Part shown: one piece after another, positions 5,595 through 5,609 of the stretch | How the letters are laid out: every line of letters starts with the position of its first letter | How positions within the stretch are numbered: the stretch's first letter is position 1 | Origin: Gammaproteobacteria bacterium | GTDB taxonomy: Bacteria; Pseudomonadota; Gammaproteobacteria; QNFN01 | Direction: 5' to 3' | Assembly (NCBI GenBank): GCA_003645555.1 | Contig: QNFN01000143.1 | Span: 1 to 5,609 of the forward strand | DNA length: 5,609 nucleotides | Made by a program: the position numbers and the translations under genes | The notes under the pieces: model-generated | Told to the model about the DNA's origin: nothing | The model's input: only the letters and a program-made list of their open reading frames with translations | Database searches by the model: none

Positions 5595-5609
5595 GGAGGC
5601 CATCGCGTC

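Larger units (their letters stand above)
5343..5609. repeat. Tandem array of three REPIN-like units, continuing off the window
   Basis: Most of the 341 bp between the mmsA start and the window edge is a repeat array. Each unit has a REP palindrome with a GTAG-type head, a spacer of about 21-23 nt, and a second palindrome in opposite orientation ending CCCACA (head GTGG on the other strand). Units begin at 5343, 5435 and 5528, a period of 92-93 bp. The linkers after units 1 and 2 are identical: a 33-nt block at 5403-5435 recurs exactly at 5496-5528. A decayed linker (5595-5609) follows unit 3, so more copies may lie outside. By family knowledge, REP/REPIN elements are mobilised in trans by RAYT (TnpA-REP) transposases and can act as gyrase or IHF sites, transcript-end stabilisers or attenuators. 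No RAYT gene is in the window. Confidence 0.85.

Noticed and set aside
5355..5603. 82-codon frame on the - strand across the repeat array
   Set aside because: Its repetitive peptide results from a 93-bp period that is divisible by three; palindromic intergenic repeats explain it fully.

Overview
The window looks like the chromosome of a GC-rich gammaproteobacterium. The coding parts are GC-rich, the PdxH and MmsA proteins read like the gammaproteobacterial forms, there is a Sec-exported outer-membrane barrel candidate, and the right edge carries REP/REPIN palindromes of the type spread by RAYT transposases in this class. This assignment is inference; no rRNA or other strict marker gene is present.

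Layout from left to right. (1) 1-107 is a non-coding, repeat-like sequence whose inner end falls on the stop codon of the first gene. (2) 104-952 (-) is an unrecognised outer-membrane beta-barrel candidate, with a plausible promoter and an inverted repeat over its -10. (3) 1108-1141 is a strong intrinsic terminator serving ald. (4) 1176-2294 (-) is alanine dehydrogenase, ald. (5) 2295-2438 is an AT-rich divergent control region. (6) 2439-2897 (+) is an Lrp/AsnC-family regulator, transcribed away from ald. (7) 2916-3554 (-) is pdxH, convergent with the regulator gene and separated from it by 18 bp. (8) 3730-5268 (-) is the CoA-acylating methylmalonate/malonate-semialdehyde dehydrogenase mmsA. 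(9) 5343-5609 is a tandem array of three REPIN-like units with a period of about 93 bp, running off the window.

How the genes may work together. Ald converts L-alanine to pyruvate and ammonia, and the divergent Lrp-type protein is its likely regulator. MmsA turns malonate or methylmalonate semialdehyde into acetyl- or propionyl-CoA. PdxH makes pyridoxal phosphate, the cofactor of the transaminases that produce such semialdehydes. A beta-alanine (or valine/thymine) catabolic neighbourhood would explain this grouping: an omega-transaminase would yield alanine plus malonate semialdehyde, which Ald and MmsA would then consume. That transaminase is not in the window, so the link stays a hypothesis. 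I see no clearly novel multi-gene system. The items most worth a second look are the REPIN array, the repeat end that coincides with the barrel gene's stop codon, and the dyads in the two control regions.
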